DNA of 36,059 nt from Bacteroidales bacterium (GTDB lineage Bacteria; Bacteroidota; Bacteroidia; Bacteroidales; UBA932). The translations under genes were made by a program, and so were the position numbers. Under the pieces are notes generated by a model. The model was not told the origin of the DNA. It ran no database searches and saw nothing but the letters and a program-made list of their open reading frames with translations. Location: contig JAFPGC010000043.1 in the NCBI GenBank assembly GCA_017423025.1, positions 1-36,059 of the forward strand, read 5' to 3'. The stretch's first letter is position 1; each line of letters starts with the position of its first letter. Positions 32,808 to 36,059 of the stretch are shown piece after piece.

Positions 32808-34235
32808 ACGAATGAATTGGCTCTTGAATTTGCGGAACCAGGACTTGAGCAGGTCAATGTTGAAAAGACTGGCATCCTGGATGGCTTTTACCGTGAGGAA
32901 GCCCCCGATAGGGGCCAGGATAAAGGCCGATACGAATTTGCCGATAAAGGCCGTGGTGGTGCCGTTGTTGGCCAGGCGCTCGCCGGTGATGTCGATGACC
33001 CAGTACAGCACGAAGAACAGCATGGAGATGATGGCCGGCGTACCCAGGCCGCCCTTTTTGAGCAGGGCGCCAATGGGAGCGCCTATGAAGAACAGCAGCA
33101 GACAGGCGAGTGCCTGGGCGTACTTCTTCCAGATCTCCACGTCCGTGCGGTAAATCAGGCGGGTATAATCGGACGATTCCATGATCTGGTTGCGGGCCAT
33201 TCCGGCAAATTGCTCGGCTCCCGCGGCGGCGTTGTCATAGGCCCTTTTCTTATCGGAAAGGGACTTCCAGGGACCGTCCGGGTGGGGCTCCATGACCGTG
33301 GTATACTTGGTCCGCCAGCTGGTGTCCAGCTGCTTCCGGTGGTCGATGGTGTTGGACCGTAGAAATTCCACCACGTGTTTGCGCGCTCCCTCGTTTACCA
33401 GTCCCGTAAGGGAGTCGTGTCCGTGGCGCAGGGCTTCCAGGTTCATGGAGCGGACCTGCTCTCCGTAACGGGCGCTGTCGGACTGCTGGTAGGTATAGTT
33501 CTGCAGGGAAATCACCATCTCTTCCCGGGAGAAGGCCACCTTTTGCAGGGCCAGGGTGGTGTCGCGGTATTTGCGCTTGTTCTCTTCCTGGTAACTGACT
33601 CCGTCGTACAGCGAGAAGGTGAGGTAATCCTTTACCTTGGACATCTTGATGAGGCCGCTGTCGGCCACCGTAATGCGGGTATTTCCCTTGCTGCCACTAT
33701 GGTCGTACACCTGGATGTTGTACATCATGCCGGTTTCCTTGTCCCGGCTTTCAACCCGCAGGATGTAGCCCTCGATGCCGTCGTAAAAGGTTCCGGTGGG
33801 GATTTTGATCTCACTCTTGGTGCGGCGGATGTCGTCGCGCATGGTGTAGATCTGGTTGATGGAGTAGGGGACCAGCCGGTCGCCGATATAAAAGGCCCCG
33901 ATGCTGATGACGACACTCACCAGGGTCATGGGAACGAGTACCCGGGTGAGCGAGATGCCGGAAGCCTTGATGGCGGTGAGCTCGAATTTCTCGCCCATGT
34001 CGCCCAGGGTCATCATGGAGCTCAGGAGCGTGGCCAGCGGAATGGCCAGCGGGAGCACCTGGCAGCTGCCCCACATGAGGAATTCCAGGATTACCTTGAA
34101 TTCCAGTCCCTTACCTACCAGTTCGTCAATGTACAGCCACAGGAACTGCATGACCAGGATAAACACAATAATCCCCAGGACCGCCAGAAACGGTCCCACA
34201 AAGGACTTGAGTATAAACCGGTCTAGCCTTTTCAA
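31788..34235 (-). CDS. Fusion of LptF/LptG-family permease and methionyl-tRNA formyltransferase
   Basis: One uninterrupted 815-codon frame joins two normally separate proteins. Residues 1-476 form an LptF/LptG (YjgP/YjgQ) permease of the LPS export system: three N-terminal membrane segments, a large periplasmic beta domain, and three C-terminal segments (for example LLLFFIGAPIGALL). Residues 477-815 form a full Fmt, which formylates initiator Met-tRNA: RIVYMGTPEFSVGPL, NLHAALLPQYRGAAPINW (Asn-His, with Ala replacing the common Ser of the ASLLP motif) and the catalytic Asp in MIDHKIDTGGI. The start is TTG (MKRLDRFILK), six bases after the alaS stop and in the same frame. The joint is a basic linker (FRKFKSQFIRMFRKTR) with a possible internal ATG at 32807. 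Either a real fusion or two products from one frame. Confidence 0.88.
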   Translation of the reverse strand: MKRLDRFILKSFVGPFLAVLGIIVFILVMQFLWLYIDELVGKGLEFKVILEFLMWGSCQVLPLAIPLATLLSSMMTLGDMGEKFELTAIKASGISLTRVLVPMTLVSVVISIGAFYIGDRLVPYSINQIYTMRDDIRRTKSEIKIPTGTFYDGIEGYILRVESRDKETGMMYNIQVYDHSGSKGNTRITVADSGLIKMSKVKDYLTFSLYDGVSYQEENKRKYRDTTLALQKVAFSREEMVISLQNYTYQQSDSARYGEQVRSMNLEALRHGHDSLTGLVNEGARKHVVEFLRSNTIDHRKQLDTSWRTKYTTVMEPHPDGPWKSLSDKKRAYDNAAAGAEQFAGMARNQIMESSDYTRLIYRTDVEIWKKYAQALACLLLFFIGAPIGALLKKGGLGTPAIISMLFFVLYWVIDITGERLANNGTTTAFIGKFVSAFILAPIGGFLTVKAIQDASLFNIDLLKSWFRKFKSQFIRMFRKTRIVYMGTPEFSVGPLDALLKAGYKVVGVVTVPDKPSGRGLKMNESAVKKYAVEKGLPLLQPEKLKDEDFLKALAAWKADLFVVVGFRMLPEVVWSMPKLGTFNLHAALLPQYRGAAPINWAVINGENISGVTTFMIDHKIDTGGIILRSECHIESTDTAGDLHDKLMELGSTLVVETVEGLIQKNVELRVQRSFIQGSELLKPAPKLTRELQHIDWRDTSRHIYNLIRGLSPFPCAFTELVPLTGGEPVQLKIYFGEIRTDLHAVPGTILSDGKTYLAIATEDGAVAITDLQLAGKKRMDVKSFLLGFRNPTAYTTTVGTSKAEIEKAQPKEDE

Positions 34236-34241
34236 AACTAA

Positions 34242-36059
34242 TTACGCAGTAGCAACTTCTACAAGTTTGTTCAGGGCATCGGTGAGGCCTTCCACGTTGC
34301 GGCCGCCGGCCGTAGCCAGGCCAGGCTGTCCACCGCCGCCGCCCTGGATGAACTTGGCGGCTTCGCGGATGTCCTTGCCGGCATTCTTGCCCTTGGCCAC
34401 CAGATCGTTGGAGTACATCAGCACCAGGTTGGGCTTGCCGTCATAGGCGAAAGCACCGGCCAGTACAAAATTCTCCACCTTTTTCTGCAATAACAGGGCC
34501 ACGTTGCGCACGATGGCAGGGTCGGCCGAACTGTCGAATTTGACCACCTTGATGCCGTTCATTTCGGCAGCGGCCTTCTCCAGTTTTTCGGCCAGGGCGT
34601 CAGCCTTTTCGTTGGCGATGGCCTCCAGCTGCTTGCGGGCATCGGTATTCTCGGCAATCATCTTGTGGATGGTATCCACCAGATCGGGAGCGTTGTTGAA
34701 CAGGCCCTTCAGGGTCTTGAGCATGTCTTCCAGCATCTGGATGCCTTGTTCGGCCGATGCGCCCGTGAGGGCCTCGATGCGGCGGACACCGGCGGCCACG
34801 GCGCTTTCTGCGCGGACTTTGAACAGGCCGATGGTGCCGGTGGAACGGGTGTGCGTACCACCACAAAGTTCGATGGAATCGCCGAAGCGGACCACGCGGA
34901 CCACGTCGCCGTACTTTTCACCGAACAGGGCCATGGCGCCCATGGCACGGGCCTCGTCCATGGTGGCGTCGCGCTTTTCGCAAAGGGGTTCATCGGCCCG
35001 GATGAGGGCGTTGACGCGGTTCTCCACGGCGCGGAGCTCCTCGTCCGTCACTTTCTGGAAGTGGGAGAAGTCGAAGCGGAAGTAGTCCGGACCCACGAAG
35101 GAGCCTTTCTGCTCCACATGGGTGCCCAGAATCTCGCGCAGGGCCTGGTGCAGCAGGTGCGTGGCGGTATGGTTGTTCATGATGCGCTGGCGGCGCTCGC
35201 CGTCCACCACCAGGGTGAAGGGCTGCTGGCCGTTAGCGGGCAGTTTCTCTGCCAGATGAATGCTCAGGTTGTTTTCCTTGACGGTGTTGAGGATGGCGAT
35301 CTTTTCGCCATCGGCCCCCAGGATGTAGCCGCTGTCGCCCACCTGTCCGCCCATTTCGGCGTAGAAGGGGGTGCGGTCGAACACCAGCTGGAAGAGTTCC
35401 TTGTTCTTCTGCTTTACGATGCGCTGGCGCAGGAGGGTGGCATTTTCCACCTTAAGCGTGTCGTAGCCTTCGAAGACGACCTCGTCGCCGGCGGTGAATT
35501 CCGTCCAGTCGCCAAATTCGTTGGCAGTGGCGTTGCGGGCGCGCTCCTTCTGTTTCTGGAGTTCCACGTTGAAGCCTTCGAGGTCTACGGTATATCCCTT
35601 TTCGGCGGCGATGAGCTCGGTGAGGTCGATGGGGAAGCCGTAGGTGTCATAGAGCACGAAGGCGTCCGTTCCGGCCACCACCTTGGTGGCGGCGTTCTTG
35701 TTCATATTGTCTTCCAGCATGCGGATACCGCGGTCCAGGGTGCGCAGGAAGGCGTTTTCTTCCTCGCGGATCACGTTCTCGATAAGCTGCTGCTGGGCCT
35801 TGATTTCCGGATAGGCTTCTCCCATATCGGCCACCAGCTGGGGGATGAGGCGGCAGAGGAAGGGCTCGGTGAAGCCCAGGAAGGTGTAGCCGTAGCGCAC
35901 GGCGCGGCGCAGGATGCGGCGGATCACATAGCCGGCCTTCACGTTGGAGGGCAGCTGGCCGTCGGCGATGGAAAAGGCGATGGCGCGGATGTGGTCTGCG
36001 ATTACGCGCATGGCTACTTCCACGTTGCCGCCTTCCGCATATTTGTGGCCGGAGAATTC
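34242..36059 (-). CDS. alaS: Alanyl-tRNA synthetase, N-terminus beyond the right edge
   Basis: The last 605 residues of AlaRS are present and the frame runs open to the window edge, so about 270 N-terminal residues with most of the class II catalytic core are missing. Seen are the end of the aminoacylation domain (SIADGQLPSNVKAGYVIRRI, then LRRAVRYGY), the editing domain with zinc-type motifs HTATHLLH and CGGTHTRSTG, a coiled coil, and the C-Ala domain with the glycine-rich GGGGGQPGLATAGG near the end. It charges tRNA-Ala and clears mischarged Ser and Gly. The LptF/G-Fmt gene starts six bases downstream. Confidence 0.96.
   Translation of the reverse strand, partial: EFSGHKYAEGGNVEVAMRVIADHIRAIAFSIADGQLPSNVKAGYVIRRILRRAVRYGYTFLGFTEPFLCRLIPQLVADMGEAYPEIKAQQQLIENVIREEENAFLRTLDRGIRMLEDNMNKNAATKVVAGTDAFVLYDTYGFPIDLTELIAAEKGYTVDLEGFNVELQKQKERARNATANEFGDWTEFTAGDEVVFEGYDTLKVENATLLRQRIVKQKNKELFQLVFDRTPFYAEMGGQVGDSGYILGADGEKIAILNTVKENNLSIHLAEKLPANGQQPFTLVVDGERRQRIMNNHTATHLLHQALREILGTHVEQKGSFVGPDYFRFDFSHFQKVTDEELRAVENRVNALIRADEPLCEKRDATMDEARAMGAMALFGEKYGDVVRVVRFGDSIELCGGTHTRSTGTIGLFKVRAESAVAAGVRRIEALTGASAEQGIQMLEDMLKTLKGLFNNAPDLVDTIHKMIAENTDARKQLEAIANEKADALAEKLEKAAAEMNGIKVVKFDSSADPAIVRNVALLLQKKVENFVLAGAFAYDGKPNLVLMYSNDLVAKGKNAGKDIREAAKFIQGGGGGQPGLATAGGRNVEGLTDALNKLVEVATA

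Noticed and set aside
36054-36059. The window ends exactly on GAATTC, an EcoRI site, suggesting a cloning junction.
   Set aside because: The alaS frame runs unbroken to the edge, the left end has no matching site, and a six-base match is weak evidence.
1-36059. CRISPR arrays, insertion sequences, phage genes or toxin-antitoxin pairs.
   Set aside because: I found no regularly spaced direct repeats, transposase or integrase sequences, or typical paired small genes; almost every base is explained by core genes.

Overview
The window is a compact stretch of a Bacteroidota chromosome, most likely order Bacteroidales, at roughly 57% G+C by eye. Three things support this: the gene families (B-type SdhC, Bacteroidales lipoproteins, TrpB2-type tryptophan synthase, DUF3109 and DUF2007 proteins), the near absence of Shine-Dalgarno sequences, and repeated promoters of the Bacteroidota type (TAnnTTTG at -7, often with TTG about 19-21 bp upstream). 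A moderately high G+C gut lineage (Alistipes-like or an uncultured relative) would fit, but I cannot fix the genus. Nothing looks like a prophage, integrative element, insertion sequence or CRISPR array; this is core chromosome.

Layout. 1-7.2 kb: a tRNA-Leu(TAA) cut by the left edge, then a leftward elongasome operon transcribed mreB-mreC-mreD-mrdA-rodA and ending in a lipoprotein S41 peptidase. 7.3-8 kb: ispD, divergent from mreB. 8-10.8 kb: topA followed by an Lrp/AsnC regulator, leftward. 11-15.3 kb: a rightward run of a class A penicillin-binding protein, ddl and prmC. 15.4-18.3 kb: an unidentified lipoprotein and a U32-family protein. 18.3-22.4 kb: a TPR protein divergent from a secreted M16-like protein lacking its zinc motif, followed by a DUF3109 protein. 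22.4-25.1 kb: a leftward operon of a coiled-coil membrane protein, hemW, a small membrane protein and a DUF2007 protein. 25.1-27 kb: aminopeptidase P. 27-28.7 kb: trpB2 preceded by a complete tryptophan attenuator. 28.7-31.1 kb: an sdhC without sdhA/B next to it, divergent from pyrH and a secreted esterase. 31.2-36.06 kb: a leftward run of alaS (cut by the right edge), an in-frame LptF/G-Fmt fusion and thiN.

How the genes work together. About a third of the window serves cell-wall growth: MreBCD scaffold, RodA glycosyltransferase and PBP2 transpeptidase on one side, and a bifunctional class A PBP plus D-Ala-D-Ala ligase on the other. The rest is housekeeping: isoprenoid precursors, DNA topology, release-factor methylation, rRNA/tRNA modification, heme handling, tryptophan, UMP and thiamine metabolism, alanine charging, initiator tRNA formylation and LPS export.

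The points most worth a second look are: (i) the trp leader with adjacent Trp codons and three mutually exclusive helices; (ii) the LptF/G-Fmt fusion; (iii) a heptamer, GGCCGAT, that I tally about 60 times on the two strands, roughly tenfold above simple expectation; (iv) the catalytically dead M16 protein; (v) an 18-bp perfect palindrome made of two divergent -7 boxes; and (vi) the isolated sdhC.
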